A stretch of 64,000 nt of DNA from Hofstenia miamia (GCA_004352715.1 SCFE01000027.1:1551337-1615336), one strand, 5' to 3'. Positions 48,691 through 61,250 are shown, counted from the stretch's first letter. Notes: generated by a model from the letters alone, not told the origin. Numbers and translations: made by a program.

Positions 48691-49265
48691 NNNNNNNNNN
48701 NNNNNNNNNNNNNNNNNNNNNNNNNNNNNNNNNNNNNNNNNNNNNNNNNNNNNNNNNNNNNNNNNNNNNNNNNNNNNNNNNNNNNNNNNNNNNNNNNNNN
48801 NNNNNNNNNNNNNNNNNNNNNNNNNNNNNNNNNNNNNNNNNNNNNNNNNNNNNNNNNNNNNNNNNNNNNNNNNNNNNNNNNNNNNNNNNNNNNNNNNNNN
48901 NNNNNNNNNNNNNNNNNNNNNNNNNNNNNNNNNNNNNNNNNNNNNNNNNNNNNNNNNNNNNNNNNNNNNNNNNNNNNNNNNNNNNNNNNNNNNNNNNNNN
49001 NNNNNNNNNNNNNNNNNNNNNNNNNNNNNNNNNNNNNNNNNNNNNNNNNNNNNNNNNNNNNNNNNNNNNNNNNNNNNNNNNNNNNNNNNNNNNNNNNNNN
49101 NNNNNNNNNNNNNNNNNNNNNNNNNNNNNNNNNNNNNNNNNNNNNNNNNNNNNNNNNNNNNNNNNNNNNNNNNNNNNNNNNNNNNNNNNNNNNNNNNNNN
49201 NNNNNNNNNNNNNNNNNNNNNNNNNNNNNNNNNNNNNNNNNNNNNNNNNNNNNNNNNNNNNNNNN
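48646..49265. other. (TA)n run and assembly gap
   Basis: TA microsatellite at 48646-48690 followed by Ns (48691-49265). It may hide the first exon of COPA. Confidence 0.9.
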
Positions 49266-49352
49266 AAAGGTCTACAATGTAAACGATGTTCAAATTAAAT
49301 AATTTTAGTCAAGCGCGATTACTAACTTTTGTTGACAGACTTTTTAACTTGC

Positions 49353-49390
<38 letters not shown>
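49353..49390. repeat. (TA)n microsatellite
   Basis: Almost pure TA run between the gap and the pogo-like element. Confidence 0.9.
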
Positions 49391-49392
<2 letters not shown>

Positions 49393-49787
49393 CTCTTTGT
49401 AACATTCTACAGACTGTCCCATAATGTTGCGTCATTTCGAGGAGATGTCACATAAACTGAACTATTTTTTTCCGTTTTCAATTTCAAAAAAATTTGCGAC
49501 TAGTGTATAGTAGACATGGAATTTAAGGACAAGTACTAAAAAATATTCAAAAATTATTTTTAGTATATATTATAATAAGCGCCAATATATTACTATATAC
49601 AGTCAAGTTCGTTTAATCCGGATTACTGGAGACTCAAAATTTTATCCGAATTATAGGAATTTCTATAGATTATGAATTAATAAGAATTCATGCACATAGT
49701 TGGTAAAATCATATAGAGATATGTATTTTAAAACGAGTTAAAGAATGGTAAAGTATGAAATAAAGTAAAAAGTATAAAGTATTACTA

Positions 49788-50768
49788 CAGCCGCCGCCAA
49801 AAGTTTAAGACCAGAAGATATTTGAAGCAAAAACACATTTCACCGCCATCTAGCGACAAAATACATGAACCACAACCGCTATATTAACAAATCAATTTGG
49901 CACGCGTTATTCCCCTCCACACAATACAATTCAGTCATTGTCGTCCTCATCAGCATGACTCCACAGTGTAAATTCGGACTGTGCAGCGGCGCCTCAGCTC
50001 AGAAATGGAACTGAAATCGTATCGCCCTGACAAGAAACCACGACTTACAAAGGAAATGAAGTCAAAGCGGCTGGGTTCGCCAGGAGGCACGCACATTTGA
50101 CTGTGGCAGATTGGCCCAGAGGTTAGATGAATTCACTATAGAACAGTTTGCTGCTCGTGTCATCCGAATCCGACGTCCGCCAGGAGCCCGACACAACAAC
50201 CGCTACACCATCCAGACAATGAAGCATCCACAATCCCTGATGGTCTGGGGCAGTTTCAGCCGATTTCTCTGACAATTCTGGAAAAGAATGTCCGATTGAA
50301 TGCTGCTGGATACATTAATTTGATTGAGAACAAGCTGGAGACATTCCTACGCATCCATGGGTGCAGTATTTTCATGCAGGATGCCGCACCATGTCACAGA
50401 GCCAAGGTGGTGAAGGAGTGGTTCCAAACCAGAGGGATTCACTGCTCGATTGGCCAAGGAACTCCCCTGACCTAAACCCTATCGAGAATTTATGGGTCAA
50501 GCTCAATGAGCTGGTTGCAAAACGTAAACTTAGCAATTTGTGCGAATTCAGAGCAGCTATTACTCAGGTCTGGACATGCGAAATCCCTTTGGAGCTTTGT
50601 GAGGCAGGGATAAAGGCGCGTGGTGGTTCCACCAAGTACTGACAACAAACTTTAAGAGGACAATGTTATGTGTAATTGTTTTTGTGCTTTTGTCGAGATT
50701 GGCATCATATTTTTGTTCTGATAAGCGGCGATTTTTCTATGGTGGTTTTAAACTTTTGGCGGCGACTG
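49788..50768 (+). mobile_element. Nested Tc1-like transposon
   Basis: The terminal inverted repeats CAGCCGCCGCCAAAAGTTTA (left) and CAGTCGCCGCCAAAAGTTTA (right, reverse-complemented) are each flanked by TA, the Tc1/mariner target site. Inside is a broken transposase gene in the + orientation. Confidence 0.85.
49950..50643 (+). pseudogene. Tc1-like transposase remnant
   Basis: Frames change along the gene. Recognisable pieces: KHPQSLMVWGSFSR, then NAAGYINLIENKLETFL, FMQDAAPCHRAKVVKEWFQ (second catalytic Asp), LDWPRNSPDLNPIENLW (third acidic residue), ending GGSTKY-stop at 50643. The N-terminal DNA-binding part is deleted or scrambled and the first catalytic Asp region is missing. It cannot encode an active enzyme. 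Confidence 0.85.
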
Positions 50769-51329
50769 TATATAAAATATGTGAATAAGCCATCACATTT
50801 AATATGTCAAGAGTGATCAAAACAACCAATGGATGATTAACCGCAATTAAGCGGTTGATAGCAAAGGGAAAGATAATTAAGCAACACAGAGTAGAGGTGA
50901 GCAGTTAGTGTGTAGCAGTAGTCAGTCTGTCTTTCACTAATCTCATTGCTTTGCTTGCCACCCTCGCGCGTTTAGCTCAGTTGTGGTATAGAGAGTAGGT
51001 AGGTAATGTAACAGATACTCATGAGCCTAAAGCGGTAAATTAATTAAGATCTAGTGCGTGGTGGCTCATGGCTAATATAAAAGCTTTAAATTTCTAGTAT
51101 TCAGTAAATAAGTAATGGGATGGCATGAAACAAACATACATTTGATTATCTGTAACAAATACATTAATCCGGATTTTTTATGGAATCAGAGAGAAAAATC
51201 AATCGGAATAGGCAAATATCCGGATTATAAGCATATATTATTATGGAATAGATAGGCAGAAAATTTGGGACTTTGAAATTTAACCGGTTTAGAAAAATAT
51301 TCGGATTAAACGAACTTGAATATATATAT

Positions 51330-52268
51330 NNNNNNNNNNNNNNNNNNNNNNNNNNNNNNNNNNNNNNNNNNNNNNNNNNNNNNNNNNNNNNNNNNNNNNN
51401 NNNNNNNNNNNNNNNNNNNNNNNNNNNNNNNNNNNNNNNNNNNNNNNNNNNNNNNNNNNNNNNNNNNNNNNNNNNNNNNNNNNNNNNNNNNNNNNNNNNN
51501 NNNNNNNNNNNNNNNNNNNNNNNNNNNNNNNNNNNNNNNNNNNNNNNNNNNNNNNNNNNNNNNNNNNNNNNNNNNNNNNNNNNNNNNNNNNNNNNNNNNN
51601 NNNNNNNNNNNNNNNNNNNNNNNNNNNNNNNNNNNNNNNNNNNNNNNNNNNNNNNNNNNNNNNNNNNNNNNNNNNNNNNNNNNNNNNNNNNNNNNNNNNN
51701 NNNNNNNNNNNNNNNNNNNNNNNNNNNNNNNNNNNNNNNNNNNNNNNNNNNNNNNNNNNNNNNNNNNNNNNNNNNNNNNNNNNNNNNNNNNNNNNNNNNN
51801 NNNNNNNNNNNNNNNNNNNNNNNNNNNNNNNNNNNNNNNNNNNNNNNNNNNNNNNNNNNNNNNNNNNNNNNNNNNNNNNNNNNNNNNNNNNNNNNNNNNN
51901 NNNNNNNNNNNNNNNNNNNNNNNNNNNNNNNNNNNNNNNNNNNNNNNNNNNNNNNNNNNNNNNNNNNNNNNNNNNNNNNNNNNNNNNNNNNNNNNNNNNN
52001 NNNNNNNNNNNNNNNNNNNNNNNNNNNNNNNNNNNNNNNNNNNNNNNNNNNNNNNNNNNNNNNNNNNNNNNNNNNNNNNNNNNNNNNNNNNNNNNNNNNN
52101 NNNNNNNNNNNNNNNNNNNNNNNNNNNNNNNNNNNNNNNNNNNNNNNNNNNNNNNNNNNNNNNNNNNNNNNNNNNNNNNNNNNNNNNNNNNNNNNNNNNN
52201 NNNNNNNNNNNNNNNNNNNNNNNNNNNNNNNNNNNNNNNNNNNNNNNNNNNNNNNNNNNNNNNNNNNN
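51330..52268. other. Assembly gap
   Basis: Run of Ns between the pogo-like right end and a LINE fragment. It hides the 3' end of that LINE. Confidence 0.99.
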
Positions 52269-53750
52269 GTACGACGAATGGAGAAGGTGACAACATCATC
52301 AGAGCGAGTGCAGCAGGAATTAGAGAACTTAATGAAATCAAAAGGATCAAGATCCAATTTGGGAGTCAGTAGTCGATTGAACAGAAGGAGATCACAGGCA
52401 TGGAAGTAGAGTGACAGCGGGAGAGTGGAGAATTTCAGCAGAGCGTCTTTATAGGCCAAAGAGGAAATCCATTTGAAAGCGCGTTTCTGGAAATGTTCCA
52501 TGGAGTGGAACAAAGCACGAGAAGGCCACCAACAAGGAGACGCGTAGAGAAGAACTTGAACAAAGAGTTTCACAGCGTACGAGGTATTAAAAGGAACATT
52601 ACGGAAAAGGGAAAATAGTGAGGAATTAGCTTTGGGAGCCGCAAAGACACATGTCCAGTCCAATTTAAGTTTGCAGCAAGTTGAACTCCAAGATGAGTGT
52701 GATGAGGCGCAAAGTTCAGAGGTAGAGGCAAATCAGAAGGGGGAGCCACAGAAAAGGAAATACCACATGTCTTGGTAGTGCTAAAATCAAGATTGTTGAC
52801 AGAGGACCAAGTAGACAAGTGCTCAAGATCAGAAGAAATGTTAGAAGCAAAAGACCAACCAAAATCAAAAATCGTTGTGTCGTCGACATATAACAGGCAA
52901 GGCGAGTTGAGAACAGAATGAGGGAGGTCGTTAATGGCAACGAGGAAGTAAAGAACAGCAAACACTGAGCCTTGAGGGGCACACTAGTAACGGAGACAGG
53001 AGAAGAGATAGACGAGTTGATTTTGACACACTGGTGGCGATTGGTCAGGTAAGACTGGACCAGTTCGATGAAATCCACATCAAAACCAAATAGACGTAAC
53101 TTGTCAAGCAGAATGGAATGAGAGAGGCGATCAAACGCTTTTGAGATGTCAAGAAAGATAATACAGCCAGGATCATTACTATCAGAGTGAAAGTAGCAGT
53201 TTTCGATCAGAGTGAACAGGTTAGTAATCGTAGAGCGACCAGGAAGGTTGACGAATTTTTGGGAATACATAACGAAAAACAAGGCTTTCAAAGATGATAG
53301 ACAGTCGAGATAGAATAGCTATTGGGCGGTAGGATGTGACCTGCGAAGAGGGAAGATGATTAGATTTTAACAGCGGAGAAATCCAAGAGGTCTTCCGACA
53401 GGCGGGATAACGCTTAGTGGAGCAAATGAAGGAGCAAAGATGCTTTAAGATGCTTTAAATGGATAGAAAGCGTGGAGGAGGTTTCATGAATTACAAAGGA
53501 ACACCGTCAGGATAACAAGGACCAGACAACTTGCAAGATTTAAGCATGAGAGAAATTTCATGAGCGCTGAAGACCATATCACAAAGTCGGATTAGCGGGG
53601 AGGCAGCAGGCGGACCAGGGTACATGGAGACAGGTACAGAGAAGTTAGAGGCAAAATACGCGTTGAACAGATCAGCTTTCTCCAGGCCAGAGAGCAGAAA
53701 GAAGTTTCCATCTCAAAGTGGGGAGCTCAGGCTTGGAATGAAGAGAACGC
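52269..53750 (-). pseudogene. CR1/jockey-like LINE, reverse transcriptase region
   Basis: The - strand, high to low, shows the endonuclease-RT linker (EKADLFNAYFASNFSVP), the fingers (SYRPIAILSRLSIIFESLVF), LPGRSTITNLF, the palm (FLDISKAFDRLSHSILLDKL), YLTNRHQCVKIN, the catalytic box LLYVDDTTIF (about 52870-52900), HTHLGVQLAANLNW and a thumb/C-terminal region with WPSRALFHSMEHFQKRAFKW. Frameshifts near 53290, 52970 and 52640 break the frame and the 3' end is in a gap. It is closer to intact than the other LINE remnants here and GC-richer than the host DNA, so it is probably a younger copy. Confidence 0.85.
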
Positions 53751-53765
53751 AGGAAGGAATATACA

Positions 53766-53784
53766 TTATATATATATATATATA
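53766..53784. repeat. (TA)n microsatellite at the LINE edge
   Basis: Short TA run at the upstream boundary of the LINE remnant. Confidence 0.8.
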
Positions 53785-53822
53785 CTCAACGATGTACTAT
53801 GTCAAAATTTTAGCCGTCAGTA

Positions 53823-53985
53823 GACATAGGCGGAGCCAGGGGGGCGAAGTTCGGATTCCGAAGCTGAGGCTTTTCTTAAAAATATAATAAAATTTGTAGA
53901 AAATTATATCAACTTTTATGAGCTTGAATACATCAAATATTTGGCCCGCACCAAATTTTTCTTCTGGCTACGCCACTGTCACTAG
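53823..53985. mobile_element. Short MITE-like inverted-repeat element
   Basis: The left end GGCGGAGCCAGGGGGGC and the right end (reverse-complemented) AGTGGCGTAGCCAGA form an imperfect inverted repeat about 160 bp apart. There is no coding capacity. The style resembles the element at 665-842. Confidence 0.45.
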
Positions 53986-55200
53986 AATGTAACAGGAATT
54001 TCAATGTTGAAATATCGAAAGAACGTTCTGTAAATTCCGAAAAATACAAATTGTTCTACCAGGACATCAAACATTTTTGTCAAACGATAATTAGCGATTG
54101 AAATACAAGAACTATAATGGATAAAATTGTTTGGGGTTATACACACTCACCGAACCTTATATCGCTTGATTAACTCGATGTTCAATGTATGGGTGCAAAT
54201 TGCAGGACGAAGAAATAGGGATTCTGGAATTTTGTTGAATCAACATTTGGTGGAGAAAGCAAGTGACAAAGCACTTTATTATTTTGATCGTTTCGTAAAA
54301 ACAAATAGCTATCTTTCATTTTTTCCGCAATATAGACATTTTGTAAATTTATTGAAATTTGCAATTAATATGCACTAAATACAGTTTAAAAACCAAAATC
54401 AATTTGCTACATCATATAATATATGATCATACAGTGCAGAAATCAATTAAAAACGTAACAAATGTCAACCTTAATTCGCAATATATTTTAAACTATTGCT
54501 TATTTAAAATGCGCTTTCTTGAAATATTTCATTCATACCTTTAACCCGAGCTGATCTGCTTTCAAACTTAATTAGCATTTTTACCTCCACGTCTTGCTTG
54601 TTTCGAAAAATTAATGTCCTTTTTCTACATTACTATTTAGTTGAGTATTTTTTACAGTAACTGTATAAAACCATTTTTAATAAAAATTCAATATTTCAGC
54701 ATTTGCCGAAATCAACAATAAATTTATTGCACTAAATATTAAATGTGTTCTTACGTTAGGAAACTTTCAAATTAAAGGAAAGTGTGGGTCATTTGTCCTA
54801 CAGTAACATGTTTTTTAAGTTTTACCAAAACCAACATTCATTGCACATATTATGAAATTACAACAAGTATTAATGCGTATACCTTATTTTTGTGGGTTGC
54901 GGGTATATTCTTTATGGCCTATTCACGGACTTAGCAACGGGGTGCATTGCACTGCCAAACATAAATCAAATATATTTACAGTCTACTGCTCGTTTTTGCT
55001 AAAATACTTGTTCTGAAAAATAGGTTGAAAAAAAGCCCTTGTCATTAGAACGCTGTTCGCGTAGAGAAGCCTCATCTTGCTGAGATTTTTATTGATTTTG
55101 TTGGGGTCCTTAAGGCAATGTTTTGAGTTTTTACAATATAATATTAATAATAATGCTTTATTTCCTATACATCTACACTACAAAAACATTGTACGGTGTA
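53986..55200. other. AT-rich DNA without recognised genes
   Basis: The only longer frame (54127-54378, +) has no family resemblance that I can name. No repeat structure is evident. Confidence 0.45.
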
Positions 55201-55229
55201 GACGTAAAAGGGAACGTGTTACAGAATTT

Positions 55230-56345
55230 CTACAGAACATCGGGTAGAATGCCACTACTAAGATAGTGCCAGGCAATCGCATATTTTGCTTTGTGCGTGA
55301 AATGACGAAAACTTGGATCTCTTAGGTAATAATGAGATGTAGGCGTCGTAGGCTCTAAGCTTAAGTGTAGAGTGTGTTCGCGGTCTCGTTGAATCTTGTT
55401 GATCAATTGTATAGTGTTTTTCCTAACAGTGGAGTTTATGATATTGATTAGCCACCAACGGTCCAGGTTAAGAACGCGACCGGCGTGGCGAGTAGACCGT
55501 GTTTTTAAAGTAGTTAGGTATATCCAGGCTGGGGCTGCATATGTAATGTGAGGCAAGATGTACAATTCGAATATGTATTTTGATACGCTGGTATTGAAGA
55601 ATCGAGCTACGCAAGAAAGGGAGGTAGTGATGTGATACACTTCCGCTAGGATAGACGAGACATGCAAGTTAAAGTTCAAGGAATTGTCCAGAGTAACGCC
55701 AAGGTATATCCAGGAGTCGACTAACTTAGGAGTATCGTCATAAAGCAGAATAGGAGTATTTGCTGCTAACAAGTTCGTGTTCTTTACACCCTTGTTTAGA
55801 AATAACATTTCTCTTGATTTTGGCGGTGTTTAGGATTAGATTTAAATTGTTGTTGGAGTGATACAATCTATCTGGAAAGCCTCGTATGTATCATCGGCAT
55901 AAAGTGATTCACAATGTTTTCCTTCATTTGCTAGACGAGTATAAAGTGGGGAGGATTAGTAGCTGCTCGAATCAGCGGTATATATTATATACAGCAATTG
56001 AGATGACTTTCATTCTTCCGCGTCTAGGTTTGTCTGCATTACAGTTAATAATGCTGGGAATAAGGAGAGAGACATGGTATTGTTATAGAGATTCATTGCT
56101 TTCAACAAGAGGGGGATAGACGGTTACCTGGTAAACATCGGGACAGTTTGTGTAGACACAATCCAGAATAGATTTCGACAAAAAAAATCTGGGGAAATCT
56201 ACGAGATTAGTTAGACCAAACGAATGATGCACACTAAGTTCTTTAGCATTTATATCACCTACAAGAATAATGAGTGAGAGCGGGTATTTGTGCCTAATTT
56301 TAGATAAATGACCTAGAAGTATATTACCGCAGGTTGATTTCTTGC
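55230..56345 (-). pseudogene. LINE with internal deletion (endonuclease joined to RT catalytic box)
   Basis: The - strand, high to low: the end of an APE-type endonuclease (LIILVGDINAKELS, FGLTNLVDFPRF, SILDCVYTNCPDV), a short broken stretch, then the RT catalytic box LYADDTYEAF (about 55873-55904), then a long clean frame 55808-55230 with SWIYLGVTLDNSLNFNLHV and LYILPHITYAAPAWIYL. The roughly 300 residues that normally separate the endonuclease from the YADD box are nearly all missing, so this is an internally deleted copy. It ends with a stop at 55230-55232. Confidence 0.75.
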
Positions 56346-56999
56346 TTTGAGGACGAATGTATTATTATTTTATTATATTATATATCGCTGCTCTTTCACT
56401 GGCGTGCTCCACTGCCTTCAAACGTGATGTCAATGTTATGTGTGCGTTTGGCGCACTTGCTGATAATCAGATTCGAAAAAATCGACATTTAAACATCTTA
56501 TAGAATTCAGCGATATTAAAAATCGCTGAATTCAATTGTTAAATTTGCAATCTGTATATCTTTTATTATTTCTACGTTCTATATGGAACCTGAATTTCAT
56601 CCCGTGCATTTAGAGGGAGTAATTATTAAGGTATGTGTGGATCTAAATCTCAATATGGATCAAACCGATCTATCGATATCCACTAGATATTGGTCAGAAG
56701 TGTTCTATGCATATCCATGGCTTATTATAGATTAAAATAAAGGGTAACAGATAAAATATTGCTCAAAATTATAAATGCATATAAACTTAATCATTTTCAT
56801 GTACAATTTTGTCAATACTACATTTGTGTACAAATCGCATTTCATTATCACAGTCAAATGTTTAAAAAGTCTCGACTAGGTCGCGAATTCAGTTGATTTT
56901 TTAAAATTCGTTACTTCTTAGAAGAAAAAAAGAAAAGTATGTTTATTAGAATCGGATATATCTGATAATCATAATGTCAAACTATGTGAATATAAAAGT

Positions 57000-57400
57000 G
57001 AAGTTCATTTCACATTGAATACATTCAATGTTCCATCAGGAAATAAATTGCGGTACTTATTAATGATATTACAGTCTGAAAAGGTGGTTGTTTGTGGCGG
57101 AGTGGTTCTATTAAATAATGTGATCGCGTTGAGAGACATTCTTTCAAAGAATGCTGATCTGTTTTAATAATTTCTTGAAGAGTTTTACTATCTAAATGTT
57201 TGATAATGGAATGAATAGAGTCAAAATCGTCAATTATTCCCATTTTTACTTCTCTGCGTTGCAATACATCAAGCCGGTCTAGTTCAACTTTATTAGCGCC
57301 GCCCCAAACAGAGGCACAGTAAAACAGATTAGATAAAACGAGCGATTTGTAACCATAAATCAGATACTGCTTGCTTATCTCGGAATTTGGTCTCGAGTCT
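57000..57400 (-). pseudogene. LINE reverse transcriptase C-terminal remnant
   Basis: The - strand reads GYKSLVLSNLFYCASVWGGA, LDRLDVLQRREVKMG, then KHLDSKTLQEIIKTD and CLSTRSHYLIEPLRHKQPP. This is the post-palm region of jockey/CR1-type elements (the YCxxVWG and LQRRA blocks). The upstream part is not present. Confidence 0.65.
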
Positions 57401-57409
57401 TGAAGGTCT

Positions 57410-60168
57410 CGTCTCGAATTGTAAACCCTGCTGGTAATTCTATTCTTTAAAGAACTTTATTTTTTCAAAGTATATAAATAAGTCCTAGAATGCTTGTGAA
57501 GAGATTGCAATATGGAATATGTGTTTTTAGCGCTAATTTACTGAAATTCCAATGAATGATACTTTTTAACTAATTGACTGTCCCTAAATTTGGAGAAAGG
57601 TAAAAATTCGGGCTAGAAACACTCCTGCTCCTCCTAGAAACGGCTAGATAAAATGTTGCTCAACTACAAATAATGATCTCAATGATGAAATGTTTCAAGA
57701 ATTTTCCAAAAGTGAATATAATTGCTCTGATGGAAGTTTGCAATCAGGGCTAGTTAACATTACAAAAGATATTTTCTAAGAATTTAAATATTAAATGTTT
57801 TTTAAATTTAGTAAAAATATTCATTTGATAATCAAAAAAGTATTATACTTTGAGTTTTTTGGAAAATGTTACCTTCTTCCTGTGCAGTGTTAAATCTATT
57901 ACAGTAATGCAAATCATTCATAGATAAATTGAAAAATATAAACTACAATTATCATTTCCAGTGATAGAATTAACTAAGTGATCATTTGAAAATTTGTATG
58001 CATTTAAGGCATTTCATGCCAAATCCAATTAAATCATTTTGAATTATCTATTTCTCAGATATAGTAATTTTTGAAAGCATGTTAAAAAAATTTCATGCGC
58101 AATTAATCTTTTGATTTGTTATCTATGATCTTATGACATTTTCTATGGTCCACATTTGAGGATCTTGTGTATTACTAAATATATTATATTCACGTAATAT
58201 CATCATTGGCGATTGATATGTAGCGGTGTTCATCAAATTTTGAAAAGTGATTAATGCAAAAATTATGTGTTCAATGTAATATGTTTATTCAATTATAGGA
58301 GGCCAAACAGTCCTTATGAATTTTAGCATTGTCCAATTGGTACTGCTAACCAAGTGTTTTTTTCCACGCGTCCTTGTATTTCTAGGTAATGATATTTTCG
58401 AAATGTTTGGTGATAGGTATAATTTAAAAATGTAAATTTTCATAAAATATACTTTATATTCATGTGATCTCATTAACAGTTCATGCAGTGATGATTATTC
58501 ATTCTAAAATACTTTTAATCTATACGTGTCACCTTTCAGAATATTAGCTAAAAAATACTGCTTCAAACAAAAATCCCAAAATAGGGGCTTTTTATTGATA
58601 TTTTTGAAATATTAAAACGATATTAAATCTCTTACATCACAAAATTAATATACTATGAAAATAGATCAAATCGTGACTTAGAGTTACATTTTAGGTTGCA
58701 ACATCTTTTATGCATGCATTGTTCAGGCCAATGACGTTTCTACACGTCATAGGAAATCACATGTTAGTGATACAAATGTTTTTCTATTGGTTACTTCTCA
58801 TTATTTCTTAAACTAATAAGACTTAGCATAAAGATTTGTAGTGAACATCTGTCAATTGTCGAAAATGTTGAAGAAATGATTAAATACTCTTATATTTCAT
58901 TCCCGTGTTTCATTAAAAGCCTTAATATCTATCACCCAAATCAATGCTGCTCTTGAATTTGTTAGTGTTGCGCAATTGCGATTTGCGGAGCGTCAATTTG
59001 CATATTTTCTTTCTTGCAGTAGCAATTCACCTGTTGCTATGAAAAACTCCAATGCAGTCTGAAATAAGAATTACACTGTGTGTGTTCTTCCATTTCCCAA
59101 TTTTGATTTTGTCTTTCACCTGAAATATTTCAGCTTCTCTTCCCACAGATTTGTCCGGCTTCATCTTTACACAAGATTGTGTGTAATTTGCCATTATTGT
59201 TCCAGTAAGGGACTTACTATGTAATTCCAATTTTGAAAACTGTATTATATATTGTAGAGTCGCTCAGGGCCCCTTTTTGATTTTTATCATTTTTCATTTG
59301 TGTTAGTGCTAAATACTGCCTTAAAATTAGTTAAATTAGTTGATTACGTCACTCTGACGTCTTGATTCTTCACTATCAAGTTTTCTAGTGCAGAAATTAT
59401 AATTGTCTGTCCCCTCGTTTTAGATCAACTTGTTATTGCTCTATAATTTTGCAAGGGAACTTGAATGTGAAATTTGTAAATCCCAAACAGGTAATCATAC
59501 TCAATTTTTTATATAATACTTGAGAGACCTGTAGCGATAATATAATTTGTCTCACTTCAATCGTGTTTGCTCTTTTTAATTATTTAAGGTAACCCTTGGC
59601 ACCTGAAAAATTTTTTTTATGGTTGGCTGCTTAAAAAAATCTATTGCATATAATTGCTAGACATTCTCATGTAGTTTAGAAAGTTTTGAGAAAAAATTTG
59701 CAACTTGCTTCAAAATATGAAAAAAATTCAAAATGGCTGTCGCATATTGAATAAATAGTAAAAATTAGAATCCATTTTTCTCCTGATCTATTCAAGGTAA
59801 ACAGGATTTAAAAAATGTTTTACAAAGTCCTTTGTAAGTATTACTTCATGACAGAGAGAATTTTTCCTTATATTTAAAACTAGACTAGAGAAACAAGAAT
59901 GTAATTTGGTGTTTTTTTACTAAGCGAAAATAATCATTTTTTCTTAAAAAAAGTTGCCATTTTACTTTGACATGTAATATAATAAAAATCTCTCTGTTAT
60001 GAAGTAGATAATACATTTAGCTTGCAGCATGCCAAGTTTCATATTTCTATGAGATTTAGTTTTAGAGAAAAATTAAGTCTGCTATTTGAAAATGCACTTT
60101 ACGGGAAAACGCGTTTAAAAACTTCCAAGCAAAAAAAGTAATCTATAATGGTAAAATATTTATAATTT
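57410..60168. other. AT-rich DNA without recognised genes
   Basis: I found no exon, RNA gene or terminal-repeat structure on either strand. Confidence 0.45.
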
Positions 60169-60325
60169 NNNNNNNNNNNNNNNNNNNNNNNNNNNNNNNN
60201 NNNNNNNNNNNNNNNNNNNNNNNNNNNNNNNNNNNNNNNNNNNNNNNNNNNNNNNNNNNNNNNNNNNNNNNNNNNNNNNNNNNNNNNNNNNNNNNNNNNN
60301 NNNNNNNNNNNNNNNNNNNNNNNNN
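60169..60325. other. Assembly gap
   Basis: Run of Ns in AT-rich DNA. Confidence 0.99.
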
Positions 60326-60651
60326 GAAACTAGAGAGGAGGAGCTTTATTTTGATATGAAACTTTACTATGGCAGCAAAATTAAAACTCTCTAACTTTTG
60401 TGTCAAAGATGTGTTGTTTTTTTGAAATGATGCATAAAATACAGCATTGTATCCGATAGGGACATGAAACAAAACTAAATTACAACATTATATCGTTTTT
60501 ATTTTGAAAAAACATGATTGTAATTCTAAAGTAGACATATTTTGCTAAGTAAATCAGCAAAAAAAATTTTTTTTATAATTTTGAGGCTTAACCATGAAAC
60601 CAGGTGCCGTAGGTTACCTTAATATGCTAACCCTTTTATATTCTTCAATGG

Positions 60652-61250
60652 ATTGTTGTGAAATAATTATTGCTTAAGTTCCGGCGACAATTTGGGAGTT
60701 ACTCCGCTGTGTTTAGGGCAACAACACGCTCTCTTCCAGTTGGCAGCCCAAATTTGGTACCGCATTAAGTTACGGCTATGACTAAGTATAGGGAAATAAC
60801 TTTATTCGATAGTGTCTATTTGTACATTGCACTTTATAAATTACACTGTGATGATAATATACCGCTGGTGAACGCGAATGCATGGCAATTACATGTGATG
60901 TTATTGTTTATTTACATAGGCTGGGGAAATAAGAACAATTGAGATCTGGTAGAAATTAACAACTAGAGACACACAATTAGCACCTTGGCGAGTTTGGATC
61001 TATTCATGGATACTGCTTTGGTGTGATGCCATGCGAATTGGTTGCTGTTGGAGGATAATTCTTGGTGAACAATTTTTTGTTTCTTTATTGAACTGGCGAA
61101 CTACCAATGTTCTGTTTTATTTTGGAATGCGAGTCGCTCTCTGCGATGGTAGCCTTTGCAACCGTCTACCTATTAATTGAGTTACCTAGTACTGCTGGAG
61201 TAGTCAGAGCTCCCCCACGATTCTACAATATCTATCATAACCCCCATTGA
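60652..61250. other. Block of higher GC content, possible solo LTR
   Basis: About 600 bp of more balanced composition begin near TGTTGTGAAATA and end near GACGTTCTTTGCACC. There is no long reading frame. The length and TG start would suit a solo LTR, but I cannot show a target duplication or a second copy, so the call is weak. Confidence 0.2.

Larger units (their letters stand above)
49600..51319. mobile_element. Pogo/Tigger-like non-autonomous DNA transposon
   Basis: The left end TA-CAGTCAAGTTCGTTTAATC is matched by the reverse complement of the right end, TCAAGTTCGTTTAATCCG (18 identical bases, 51302-51319). The CAGT...TCGTTTAATCCGGA style is that of pogo/Tigger elements, which insert at TA. 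Further TCCGGATTA words lie inside both ends (49623, 51165-51230). The outermost CTG of the right end is lost into a TA run next to a gap. No pogo transposase remains; the interior is largely occupied by a nested Tc1 element. Confidence 0.7.

Noticed and set aside
50966-51045. tRNA-like start (TTTAGCTCAGTTGTGG)
   Set aside because: It has an A-box-like word, but there is no B box (GGTTCGANTCC) or cloverleaf downstream, and it lies inside the pogo-like element.
54127-54378. 83-codon + strand ORF
   Set aside because: No family resemblance, no splice partners, and AT-rich composition like the surroundings. Kept out of the gene list.
59027-59230. 67-codon - strand ORF
   Set aside because: No recognisable domain and the length is within chance expectation.
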